A stretch of 64,000 nt of DNA from Shewanella seohaensis (GTDB taxonomy: Bacteria; Pseudomonadota; Gammaproteobacteria; Enterobacterales; Shewanellaceae): contig NZ_CP104900.1 in NCBI RefSeq assembly GCF_025449215.1, positions 2,666,001-2,730,000 on the forward strand, read 5' to 3'. How positions within the stretch are numbered: position 1 is the stretch's first letter; every line of letters starts with the position of its first letter. The notes beneath the pieces were generated by a model that had not been told where the DNA came from, did not search any database, and saw only the letters and a program-made list of their open reading frames with translations. Both the position numbers and the translations under genes were made by a program. Shown piece after piece: positions 11,887 through 20,211 of this stretch.

Positions 11887-14033
11887 CTATTTTAACTGTT
11901 TACTCGGGCCAAATAGTCGCCAGTTAAGGGATTTAGCGGCGTTATTAAAGCGCTTTAACGCCGCTTGATAGTCATTGTCCGCAAGCTGTTGGTATTTCAG
12001 CGCGACATAGCTTTGGGTCAGGGTGTCAAACTCACGGCAAAACTCTGGGGATTGCTGCTGATGAATGTCAATAAGCTGCTCGGCAAAGGCATTCGGGCCT
12101 AAGTGAGCGGGGCGGACGATGCCAAATTTACTGAGGCGCTGGCAAATGCGTTGGTACTTGGCGCTGATGGGATCCTGCTTCCGTTTAAAGCGAAACAGCC
12201 CCACGCTATAGGCGATATAGAGGCCGATAAGGCTGATACAGACACTCATAAACACCGCCACCTTGGTTTTTGTGACATCCCCTAAAATGCCGCTTAACAC
12301 TTTGTTTTGCCGCTCCTGATTAAAACCGAGCACCCAGAGACTCCAGTAATAATCGAGGCTGGCAAAGCGCTGTCTTAACTCGTTGAGCCAAGGCATAGAT
12401 TTAAACCGCAAACTGCTAAAAGGGCTTTCTTGTAGGTAGCTTTGCTCGGGGAGAACTCGGCATCGAAGCCTTGTTCGATTCGGTTGGGGGCGACCATGGC
12501 CGTTGGATCGAATCGTACCCAACCTGCATTTTCAAGCCAGACTTCGGCCCAAGCGTGGGCCATGTATTGATACACGCTCAGGTAATCGGCCTGCGGGTTG
12601 TATTCGCCCCCTTGATAGCCGGTGACCATACGCGCGGGTAAGCCAGTGGCGCGCGCCATAAAGATAAAGGCGGAGGCGTAATGGGCGCAAAATCCGGCTT
12701 TATTTTCAAACAGAAAATCATCGACTTGCTGCGGGCCAATGGGCGGCGGGGTGAGGGTGTAAAAAAACGGTTCGCGATTAAAATAACCCATCATGGCGAG
12801 CAAACGCTGCTTTGGCTCGGGATAGTTGGCCTTAAACTCGGCGGCGAGTGCCAGAGTTTTTGGGTTAGTGCCCTCGGGCAGTTTCAGATTTATTTGCCGC
12901 TGTTTGGTAGTTAACTTGAGATCCATTTGGGCCTTAGGCCAAGAACGGGCACTGTAGCCCAAGCGCTGATCGACATTACGTAGGGAATAGAGTCGATAAT
13001 CGGGTAGGTTGATGACCTTTTCATCTTGGCTATAGGCCACATCGAGCCCAAATAACCAAGGCTGGTGGCTAGGTTCCACAATCACTTGATAGTCGTATCG
13101 CTGCGGCGCATGACTGCTTGTATCATCTGTCATCGCTGCGGAGAGCTGCCGCGCGGGATCGGGTCTTGAGGGCGGAAAAAACAGCGCATCCTTTTGAATT
13201 TGTTTGATGCCGACATCTTGGCGCCAGGTTTGGCCGTCGTAATCTTCCAGCACCAGCGCGCGCCAATAGAGTTCGGCTTGGATGGGTCTTGCCTCGGTAA
13301 AGCTTACCCTAAAGGCCAGAGCGGAGGAGCGGGTGAGTTTACTAATGTCGCTGACGGAAAGGGTATCCGAGAGTCCAGTTTGGGCTTCCTTCATGTTCGG
13401 GACCAGCCAAAGCGGGGCAAAGCGCGGCAAGACTAAAAACAGCAGTAACGCTAGTGGCACACTCTGCAGCAATAATTTAGCGCCAATCCAAGCAGTATGC
13501 TGCCAGTTGTGTTTGCTTTGATAGAGAGTAACCAGCACGCAGGTATTGATGATAGTGACCCCAATTAAATGCACGGTATTGAGTATGGATTGGTGATCGA
13601 TAAAGGTCAGCGCAATTAAAAAGTAGCCCACAATCACCACGGCCCGCACATCTCTGACACTGCGCATCTCAATGTATTTTAAGGCATAACCTAAAATCAG
13701 CAGGTTGACTAAGGCGTTTAATAGCCCAATCTCACCCGATACCAACGCAAGGGTAATTGCGGCGCCAATGGCAAGGCTAGTGACCAAGTAGCGCGGTGGC
13801 TTTGCCACTTTGCCGACATAGATGCCGACTCGCCACACGAGACAAATGGCGCAAATTCCAAGGGTCCAAGGCGTCGTTTTATCAAATAAGGGGCTGAGTA
13901 CCGCAATATTGGTGAGCAGCAACCAAAACAGCGTTTGGCGACTGATATTGTCACCCGTCTGCGGCCCATTGGCATGATAGCTCGTCAGCTTGGGAGGATT
14001 AGCCCTGTGATGTGTCGAGGCTTGAGTCGTCAT
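11887..14033 (-). CDS. TgpA-type membrane transglutaminase-like protein (DUF3488 plus transglutaminase core; frameshifted)
   Basis: This is a multi-pass inner-membrane protein with a transglutaminase-like domain facing out. The first 210 or so residues contain several hydrophobic helices. The core carries the papain-like triad: Cys in KAGFCAHYASAF, His in MAHAWAEVW and Asp in VRFDPTA. A further membrane helix (VAVFMSVCISLIGLYIAYSV) and a C-terminal DUF4129-like tail follow. The frame breaks at EFSP. One more C in the coding-strand C4 run (12448-12451) restores EFSPEQSYLQESPF and gives 715 residues. It overlaps the DUF58 gene by 4 bp and completes a moxR-DUF58-transglutaminase operon, a set found together in many bacteria. 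The substrate is unknown. Confidence 0.85.
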
Positions 14034-15115
14034 CGCCGCGGCTCCATTGTTGCAGAACGCACGCCTTGTCCATGGGGAGGAAGCGGATGTTGATGCTTAA
14101 CACCTTGGTTATTCGTCAATTTATCGGTTTTATCCAGCGTGCTGATATCTTGTCCGTAGAGTGCGAGCGCCCTTTGGCAGGCGATACGATGGGCATTGCC
14201 CGTATCGGGTGTAAGGATCAGATCTTCCGCCCCAACACGTTGCAGCCACAGACCAAAATATTGCTCCTGCTGACTCAAATGGTTGACTTGCCAGCTGAGC
14301 TGACCTAATTGCTGTTCAAGCTGCGCGGGATCGGGGACTAAGGTTAACCATACGGGATCGCCTTGAGGCTGCTCGAACTCCTTGGTTAGCATGCCACGCC
14401 CTTGAGCCCATTGTTTCCATGCCACTTGTTTAAGGGATTCACCGAGCACATGGGGCTTAAGCCCTTTGTATTCATCGATGCCGGCGATGTATTTTCCGGC
14501 TCGTTCTAACCGTTCGTCTTCACCGGATTCGGTGGCCGCTTTTAGCTGCAAAGGGCTTTCAATCGGATGGGCGTAGACGATGTGCGCATTATCGAGATCA
14601 ATATGGGACCAAGCGCGGCAAAGCCCTAAGGGATAAAAGGATTCAATCTTAAGTCGGCCAGGCGATACCAGACCACGGCTGTCATGGGCAAACGAGACCA
14701 GAGCTTGCACTTCATCGGCGCCAACCTGTTTGAGTAAGTACGCTAAATTATTGGGGTAATTTAAGCTGATATTGTGGCTGCTGTGATTTGAGGTGAGCAG
14801 GACCGGAAAGGTGATGGTTTCGCCCGCATACACCTCGGGCGCCGTGAGCGCGCGAAGGCGTAAACCCGCGAGATTTTTATAACTGTAAAGGATGCAGGTA
14901 TTAAATAGGCTGAGTAACAAAATGCTCAGCCCAATAACTAGATTGTTTTGATAGTTAGTGCCAAACAGATACAACAGCAGTACCAGCCCAAGCCAGACTA
15001 AACCAAAGCCACTGGGCAGAATAAAGATGCTGCGATGGCTGAGGACAAACTCAGAACTGGGCGGCATGCGCCTTGCCAACCAGCGTTGCCAGAAAGCCGT
15101 TAATACTCGTTTCAT
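14030..15115 (-). CDS. DUF58-domain membrane protein
   Basis: A 361-residue protein. Two close hydrophobic helices (residues about 30-75) precede a beta-rich region and the DUF58 block: RVWSHIDL-type text here reads SFYPLGLCRAWSHID. The conserved DUF58 core follows, GESLKQVAWKQWAQ with LTKEF. DUF58 proteins have a von Willebrand A-like fold and are encoded beside MoxR ATPases. The start ATG at 15115 lies 50 bp after the repaired moxR stop, and the stop overlaps the next gene. MoxR probably remodels or inserts a complex that includes this protein; that is inference from family context. Confidence 0.85.
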   Translation of the reverse strand: MKRVLTAFWQRWLARRMPPSSEFVLSHRSIFILPSGFGLVWLGLVLLLYLFGTNYQNNLVIGLSILLLSLFNTCILYSYKNLAGLRLRALTAPEVYAGETITFPVLLTSNHSSHNISLNYPNNLAYLLKQVGADEVQALVSFAHDSRGLVSPGRLKIESFYPLGLCRAWSHIDLDNAHIVYAHPIESPLQLKAATESGEDERLERAGKYIAGIDEYKGLKPHVLGESLKQVAWKQWAQGRGMLTKEFEQPQGDPVWLTLVPDPAQLEQQLGQLSWQVNHLSQQEQYFGLWLQRVGAEDLILTPDTGNAHRIACQRALALYGQDISTLDKTDKLTNNQGVKHQHPLPPHGQGVRSATMEPRR

Positions 15116-15165
15116 CCTGTCCTCATCATAGTCTGAGCATCCTTATCGATATGATTAGCAGGGCA

Positions 15166-16094
15166 TTACATGATGGGATTGACGCTGGCGAGGATCCGCT
15201 CCGATAGCGCTTCCCCTGCAATTGGCTGCTGGTGCGCAGTCGATGTTCGGCCACGCTACAAAACACCGCTTGCACATCTTCGGGGACTAAATAGTGTCTG
15301 CCCTCTAAAAATGCCCATGCTTTAGCGGCCTGCAATAGGGCTTTGGTGGCGCGGGGCGATAGGCCTACGGCATCGGTTTGATTGCGGGAATCATGCACTA
15401 AGGCCAAGACATAATTGAGCAGTGCATCGGACGCCGCGACTTTGTCGCATTGCTCCTGCAACTGGGTTAACGCCAGCGGGGTTAAACATTGGGGTAAATT
15501 ATCGAGGGTTTGCGGCGTTTGATCGCTTTTCAGCATCGCCAGCTCCGCATCATGGCTGGGATAACCGATGGAAATCCGCATCATAAATCGGTCGAGTTGG
15601 GATTCGGGCAGCGGAAAGGTGCCCGATTGCTCCGTGGGGTTTTGTGTGGCAATCACAAAAAACGGATTGGGTAATCTGTGGGTGACGCCATCGACAGAAA
15701 TTTGCTGCTCGGCCATTGCCTCGAGCAGGGCGCTCTGAGTCTTAGGGCTGGCGCGGTTAATCTCATCGGCCAGCACCATCTGTTTAAAAATAGGGCCGGG
15801 ATGAAACACAAATTGCGCTTGGTGTTTATCAAAAATCGATACCCCGAGAATATCGGCGGGCAGCATATCACTGGTAAATTGAATACGTTGATAGCTCAGG
15901 CCGAGGCTTTGGGCGAGGGCATGGGACAGGCTGGTTTTGCCCATGCCGGGCAAATCTTCAATTAATAGGTGCCCACGGGCGAGAATACAGGCGAGGGCTA
16001 AGCGAATTTGCCGTGGCTTGCCTAATAATACTTGTTCAAGTTGTTGTAATAGTTGGCTTAAACCAGAATGTGCCACGGGAGACTCCTTGTGCAT
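15166..16094 (-). CDS. MoxR-family AAA+ ATPase (frameshifted near the 3' end)
   Basis: AAA+ chaperone-like ATPase of the MoxR family. Walker A is IEDLPGMGKTSL, Walker B VLADEINRASP, sensor 1 FVIATQNPTEQSG, and the arginine region is PLPESQLDRFMMR. The helical lid follows with GLSPRATKALLQAAKAWAFL. I start at the ATG at 16094 (MHKESPVAH); an upstream in-frame start at 16118 is possible. As given, the frame slides after SQLQGK. One more base in the run at 15213-15216 restores QGEALSERILASVNPIM and a TAA at 15166-15168, giving 309 residues, the usual MoxR size. It is first gene of the operon with DUF58 and the transglutaminase. Confidence 0.87.
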
Positions 16095-16240
16095 GGATGA
16101 GGTCATTCGCTCTACCACTATGGCGGAATATGGCGCGCTTAGCCAGTCGCTTTTACTGTGAAATCAATCGGCTTAGTGAGTCGTTGCTAAGTAACCTTAT
16201 GTAGGATCTTACTGCTTGGAGCTTTGAAGCATAGATATAT

Positions 16241-16349
16241 AGGTGAGCAATGGCATTTGCTCAACGACGCGCAGCGAGTCCATCCGTGGATGCTCGACCG
16301 CCCCGTCCGTGGGGCGGACGGTCGTCTCGCTAATCGCCACGGCTCACCT
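16241..16349. repeat. Nested multi-hairpin palindromic repeat (REP/MITE-like)
   Basis: AGGTGAGC at 16241-16248 pairs with GCTCACCT at 16342-16349. Inside are further stems: GCGAG with CTCGC, a CATCC/GGATG hairpin and a GCCCC/GGGGC hairpin. The element lies in the otherwise unannotated 345 bp between moxR and the attC site, where I see no gene. The strong nested symmetry suggests a REP cluster or a small non-autonomous element. It sits about 1.5 kb from a REP-type transposase. Confidence 0.6.
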
Positions 16350-16463
16350 TTTTAGCATTAGCTTAACCTGTAGATTTAAAAGCTTTACGCAGCACGCTTG
16401 GGGATATTTTCGAGTTACCGCATTAGTTTTAACTCGTCAGTATCGGATAAAAATTTCTATGGG

Positions 16464-16573
16464 TGAACGCCCGCATAAAGGGCTCAAATACAGCGGCTAT
16501 AATCGGATCGAATTTACACTGCAGCAGTGTATGTGTCCCACTAAACTTACGAGTGACCTGATGCGTTTGTTAA
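16464..16573 (-). repeat. Putative integron attC site (3' of the DUF2971 cassette gene)
   Basis: Read on the minus strand it begins GCTTAACAAACGC, which contains the consensus RYYYAAC as GCTTAAC, and ends ATGCGGGCGTTCACC. The outer arms (AACAAACGC and GCGGGCGTT) are the layout of VCR-like attC sites. Length is about 110 bp with an imperfectly palindromic middle (CACTGCTGCAGTG). The stop codon TAA of the DUF2971 gene is inside the left arm, as is common in gene cassettes. The right-hand core GTTCACC departs from GTTRRRY, so it may be inactive. Confidence 0.6.
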
Positions 16574-17319
16574 GCGTCTTTCCACCCTCGATGTCTTAAA
16601 ACATAGTCATCTTGAGTCATTTTAACTTCGGCACATTGAGGACAGTAATCTGGAGTTCTTTCTCTGTCGCCAACGAAGATTCGTTTCTTTCCAATTGTAA
16701 CTTTTATACCATCCACTAGATCTTGCTCACTCATAACGCTGACTTTCAAATTAGGCTTACATAGCGATAAAATGTGTAATAACATATCTACCTTAGATTT
16801 TTCAGCTCTGCTTCCAAATGTCACTGACTTGATATAAATAGGCAAAAACGTGTTATTTTCCCCAAGTAGACAGCGGCTCTCTGACTCATACTTCCAATGC
16901 TTCTCTTTATATACGAGAATTTCTTCAGCTTTTCCTCTAGTCATATGACGCTCAGTTAACATTGGCTTTTTGAGGTATGTGACATTATGTACTTGCTGGT
17001 CATCCATTAACTGAAACTCAATAACACACCCTCTAGCACCATCGGCATAGTGAGACCACATCAAAGGATGATCTTTATCCCGACTAAAGCAGACTAGACG
17101 GAAAGTTTTAATCAGCTCATCCCACTCTTGTTCTTTATCCTTTGGGATTGTTCCGTTAATCTTAACAACACCCTCCATTGGATCATTTAACTCGTGATGA
17201 AGAGCCGCATATAATCTTTCCTTTAGAATCAAGTCGAGTAAAAATTCAAAGTTATCAAGAGATTTATACTTGTAAAAAACTTGTTGCTTGCCCATACGAC
17301 AATCCACACAAAGGTTCAT
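16570..17319 (-). CDS. DUF2971-domain protein carried as an integron gene cassette
   Basis: A 249-residue soluble protein with the DUF2971 signature: YKYKSLDNFEFLLDLI at the N-terminus, LNDPMEG, LVCFSRDKDHPLMWSHYADGARGCVIEF in the first half, and KHWKYESESRCLL. The biochemical function of the family is not known to me. CxxC pairs lie at both ends, NLCVDCR and DYCPQC, and could bind a metal together. The ATG at 17319 overlaps the end of the upstream attC; an alternative start at 17295 (MGKQQVFYKYKSL) fits family N-termini better but would drop the first CxxC. The gene is more AT-rich than the surrounding core genes. The stop lies inside the second attC, so it occupies exactly one cassette. Confidence 0.75.
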   Translation of the reverse strand: MNLCVDCRMGKQQVFYKYKSLDNFEFLLDLILKERLYAALHHELNDPMEGVVKINGTIPKDKEQEWDELIKTFRLVCFSRDKDHPLMWSHYADGARGCVIEFQLMDDQQVHNVTYLKKPMLTERHMTRGKAEEILVYKEKHWKYESESRCLLGENNTFLPIYIKSVTFGSRAEKSKVDMLLHILSLCKPNLKVSVMSEQDLVDGIKVTIGKKRIFVGDRERTPDYCPQCAEVKMTQDDYVLRHRGWKDA

Positions 17320-17441
17320 AACGCCCGCCTAAGAGACTGGCAACGCATACCACTAAACTCAAACACAACAGCCGAAACCACTGCGGCTCATTGGAACAGC
17401 AAACGTACTGCGGTGACAGTCTCTCTTGAGGAATTTGTTAT
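17318..17441 (-). repeat. VCR-like integron attC site (5' of the DUF2971 gene)
   Basis: On the minus strand it starts ATAACAAATTCCTCAAGAG and ends GCCAGTCTCTTAGGCGGGCG followed by TTAT. In between are blocks I recall from Vibrio cholerae repeats: GAGCCGCAGTGGTTTCGGC, then TGTTGTGTTTGAGTTTAGTG. Its 124 bp length is typical for a VCR. Terminal arms ATAAC/GTTAT and inner arms AGAGACTG/CAGTCTCT are complementary. Together with the site at 16464 it brackets one gene. No integrase gene is in the window, so this is an orphan cassette group (the CALIN category). Confidence 0.8.
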
Positions 17442-17593
17442 ATTACGGAATTCACGTCTACTAATGAGCTTAATTTAATATTTTTACATTCAGGCTTATT
17501 CATAAACCACGTTTCTATTTCCGCTCTATCCTCATGGGTTACAGAGCCATAACGACCTTCAGCTACAACAAAACAGTCCAGTGATAAATTCAG
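17438..17593 (-). pseudogene. C-terminal remnant of a preceding integron cassette ORF
   Basis: On the minus strand an open stretch of 51 residues ends at a TAA (17438-17440) located inside the attC left arm, the expected place for the stop of the preceding cassette gene. Readable text includes VVAEGRYGSVTHEDRAEIE and ETWFMNKPECKNIKLSS. Upstream of it another frame (HYVVDLKWVAEFI) could join through a single frameshift, and no clean start is visible before about 17640. It may be a decayed cassette gene or another victim of base-calling errors. I do not recognise the family. Confidence 0.45.
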
Positions 17594-17813
17594 CCACCCA
17601 TTTTAGATCAACAACATAATGCACTTTCCGTTTACCTACAACTTGTAAAAGTTAATATTGTTTACACAAGAACCATCAAAGTCGCAGGGACAGCATCTGA
17701 GGCAATAAATTGCGCTAATTCCTTAAAAAATTGAACATTTCAGACGAGGTAAGTCATCCCTTAGTGCTTGGGATGTGTTCTGGATGGGGCCTTTAAAGTG
17801 ATGTCAGTCGTTG
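17594..17813. other. Intergenic stretch between cassette remnant and transposase
   Basis: No convincing complete gene. It probably holds the broken 5' part of the cassette remnant. A hairpin CATCCC / GGGATG (17755-17775) lies close to the transposase stop and may be a REP-like unit. Confidence 0.4.
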
Positions 17814-18791
17814 TCAATTGTTGTTAAAGTGCTGACAGCTTGCGGCAAAGTGTCGTCGTCGCTTTTCTAAGTGTTCGCAGTAATCTGTCAGCTCTTGCAA
17901 TGTACCTACTGGGCCATGAAATAGCTTGCCAAAATCTGTAGTCAGCTTGAGCCAATTGTCATGGGGGATATTTAATCTGTTCAGTATCTTGCTGTTATTT
18001 TCACTGATTGCACCCCGTTTATCATTGCGAATAATTCGACCAGTATCATCCACTAACTGAAGGTAATCAGTTAATGAAAGCGCAATGCCATTGGATTGGT
18101 CGTTGCACTCGTTACCGATAAAAGGTAGAAGATTGCTTGGCTGCTCACCTTTTAATGCCGCCCGAATGCGTAGTTGAATACTGGTATGGTCGGATTGTTC
18201 TGGTGTATCAGCGAGTTGGGCTCTAATCGGATTTAAATCAACGTAAGTCATACAGGCTAATACCGCAGTTTCATCGAGTAGGGCTTGCGATTTGAATCGC
18301 CCCTCCCAGAAACGACCTGTACAGTTATCCTCTTGATTTGCTTGTCTTGCAATCGGTTCGTTGAGGCAGCGCATAAACCATGAGATATCACACAAACGAC
18401 TGCGATAAAGGGCGATTGAATGCTTTAATCTGTTCACCTCATGCGCTTCAACTAACTCACCTTTAGCGAATTTGTGCGTTAACTCATCGCCTTTAAACAA
18501 CTTATGCCATTGCTCAAGCACTTCGCGGTCAGTCCAACGATTGGCAGTCTCGATATCGACTCGCAGCACCACATGCATATGATTCGACATCACAGCAAAG
18601 GCTGCCACATCAATAGCAAAAACCGCTTCAAGTTCAAACAGTAGCGATTCTACCCAAGCGCGGCGATGGTCATAGTTTTTACCCGAATAGGCATCATCGC
18701 CACATAAAAATGCACGTCGTACCACGCGGCTACAGCAATGGTAATAGGGAGTATCTTCAAGACTTATTTGAGTTCTGCGAGGGCGCGGCAT
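17814..18791 (-). CDS. REP-associated tyrosine transposase (IS200/Y1-like, TnpA_REP)
   Basis: A single-strand DNA transposase of the HUH/Y1 class. Family marks are the N-terminal MPRPRRTQISLEDTPYYHC, the metal-binding HUH motif in FAVMSNHMHVVLRV, and the block GRFWEGRFKSQALLDE with YVDLNPIRA, characteristic of REP-associated transposases. The candidate catalytic tyrosine lies between them, in the helix with ALYRSRL or nearby. The start is the ATG at 18791 (MPRPRR); the upstream in-frame extension MNKEVC is less likely. At 325 residues it is longer than canonical IS200 TnpA because of a C-terminal extension. No IS ends are seen; such proteins usually act on dispersed REP hairpins, and some lie nearby. 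Confidence 0.88.
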   Translation of the reverse strand: MPRPRRTQISLEDTPYYHCCSRVVRRAFLCGDDAYSGKNYDHRRAWVESLLFELEAVFAIDVAAFAVMSNHMHVVLRVDIETANRWTDREVLEQWHKLFKGDELTHKFAKGELVEAHEVNRLKHSIALYRSRLCDISWFMRCLNEPIARQANQEDNCTGRFWEGRFKSQALLDETAVLACMTYVDLNPIRAQLADTPEQSDHTSIQLRIRAALKGEQPSNLLPFIGNECNDQSNGIALSLTDYLQLVDDTGRIIRNDKRGAISENNSKILNRLNIPHDNWLKLTTDFGKLFHGPVGTLQELTDYCEHLEKRRRHFAASCQHFNNN

Positions 18792-18809
18792 ACAAACCTC
18801 CTTGTTCAA

Positions 18810-19287
18810 TGCTTAACCAAAGCATAGTCGAAGGTTAACTACCGCACGATTAAAGCTGGGTGTCTAGTTTTGCTTGACCAGAAGAATCTGAAGATCAGTA
18901 GGTACGGATTTTGCCATGAGTTTTCCCTAATAAAATGATGTAATACCTTAGCTACATTAATAGCATTAGGAAAAGTAAGTCAATCAACACTTAAGGAAAA
19001 TAGAAGGTTGATCGGCCGAAACACGGAATGGGGCAAAAGCTTTTAGCCAATGAACAGTTCAATGGTCGTTAAGATTGGCATTGTTGCAACTGTGACCGTT
19101 GGCGGCATGGATGCCGCCGTCGAGCCTATAGGGATACGTCTTGTTAAATAAATAGGCGGCGTGTCACTGGGGAAACAATGACAATCCATATCCGCGCTAG
19201 GTGACATTAAATTTGAAGAATCTCTGACTTATCAATGGCCAGGAATATGTTGAATTCTGCCGTACCAGTGTGAGACCTTATCCTTCC
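18810..19287. other. Intergenic region with a REP-like hairpin
   Basis: About 480 bp without a convincing gene between the transposase and the EAL gene. It holds a perfect 8 bp hairpin GGCGGCAT-GG-ATGCCGCC at 19101-19118 followed by GTCGAGC, which resembles a REP unit. The first 150 bp presumably carry the transposase promoter. Nothing else is recognisable. Confidence 0.5.
19101..19118. repeat. REP-like hairpin
   Basis: Perfect inverted repeat GGCGGCATGGATGCCGCC with no T-tract on either side, so it is unlikely to be a terminator. It is close to a REP-associated transposase, its plausible partner. Confidence 0.55.
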
Positions 19288-19989
19288 CTAACAAATCAAC
19301 CTTTCGCTTTGCTCCGGGCGGATAAACCAAGGTTTGAATAGGAATCCTTGAACCCAATCAACATTCAGCTCGCGGGCCTGCTGGAGCTGTGCCTCGGTTT
19401 CTATGCCTTCGAGAATGCACTGCTTACCCGTTCGTTTGCCAAATTCAATCAGGGCGCTGAGCAGGGCGATACCATGGGGCGCATCGATTAATTGAAGCCA
19501 GTAGCGGTCAAATTTTAGGTAATCCACATTCATCATTAAATCGATGGAGAGCATGGAGTGGGGCGCGCCGATATCATCGAGAGCCACTTGAATATTGGCC
19601 GCTTTAAATTGATGGAACAAGCGATTCGCGAGCTCGGCATCACTCACGCAAGTGTTTTCGATGATTTCTACCGTCAATTGCGGATGCTGCGATAGCAGAT
19701 CGAGTAACTTTGGGGTATGCGCTCCATCTACCGCGTGGGGATCCACATTCACAAATAAACGCAGGTCCTGTGGGGCGTGTTTGAGCTGAAAGGCTTTTGC
19801 CTGAAACTCGACCGCCGCCAGTTGTTCGCTGGCTTCGTGTAATTGCTCAAAGATTAGATTAGGGGCGATGGCTTGACCCTGCTCGAGGTAAAAACGGGCG
19901 AGTGCTTCATAGCCATGAATGTGTTGAGTGTTGGGACAGACAAAGGGTTGGTATTCGCAACTTAAGGATAAACCGCTGAGATTGAGCAT
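19288..19989 (-). CDS. EAL-domain cyclic-di-GMP phosphodiesterase
   Basis: A 233-residue protein that is essentially one EAL domain with no membrane segment or sensor. Catalytic positions seem to be kept: EALARF (EAL), FVNVDPH (Asn), TVEIIENT (Glu), ALDDIGAP (the two metal-binding Asp), LKFDRYW (Lys), ILEGIET (Glu) and VQGFLF (Gln). I infer an active c-di-GMP hydrolase that would favour motility over attachment. The DDIG form replaces the more usual DDFG. It is a single gene with intergenic DNA on both sides, and its activity may be tuned by a partner protein. Confidence 0.85.
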   Translation of the reverse strand: MLNLSGLSLSCEYQPFVCPNTQHIHGYEALARFYLEQGQAIAPNLIFEQLHEASEQLAAVEFQAKAFQLKHAPQDLRLFVNVDPHAVDGAHTPKLLDLLSQHPQLTVEIIENTCVSDAELANRLFHQFKAANIQVALDDIGAPHSMLSIDLMMNVDYLKFDRYWLQLIDAPHGIALLSALIEFGKRTGKQCILEGIETEAQLQQARELNVDWVQGFLFKPWFIRPEQSERLIC

Positions 19990-20131
19990 CGAAACTGGGG
20001 GTAAATGGCTAATCGCTAATTATTCGCATTTAGTGGCCAAGAGTGCAAACAAGTTTACCTCGCTTGAGTGCGTTTGCCGATTTAATACTCATACGGTTAA
20101 GCGTGAGTGTAAACGGCATTTTGATACCGCC

Positions 20132-20165
20132 AAAAATAATCAAGGTGGCCAACGCCACCTTGATT
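20132..20165 (-). terminator. Rho-independent terminator of slt
   Basis: A 12 bp perfect stem AATCAAGGTGGC / GCCACCTTGATT (20138-20165) has a 4 nt loop. On the minus strand it is followed by ATTTTTG, so it ends the slt transcript, whose stop codon is about 50 bp upstream. Confidence 0.8.
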
Positions 20166-20211
20166 ACTATTCGATTGCTACTCGATTAGTATCCCATTTC
20201 CGTCATGCGGC

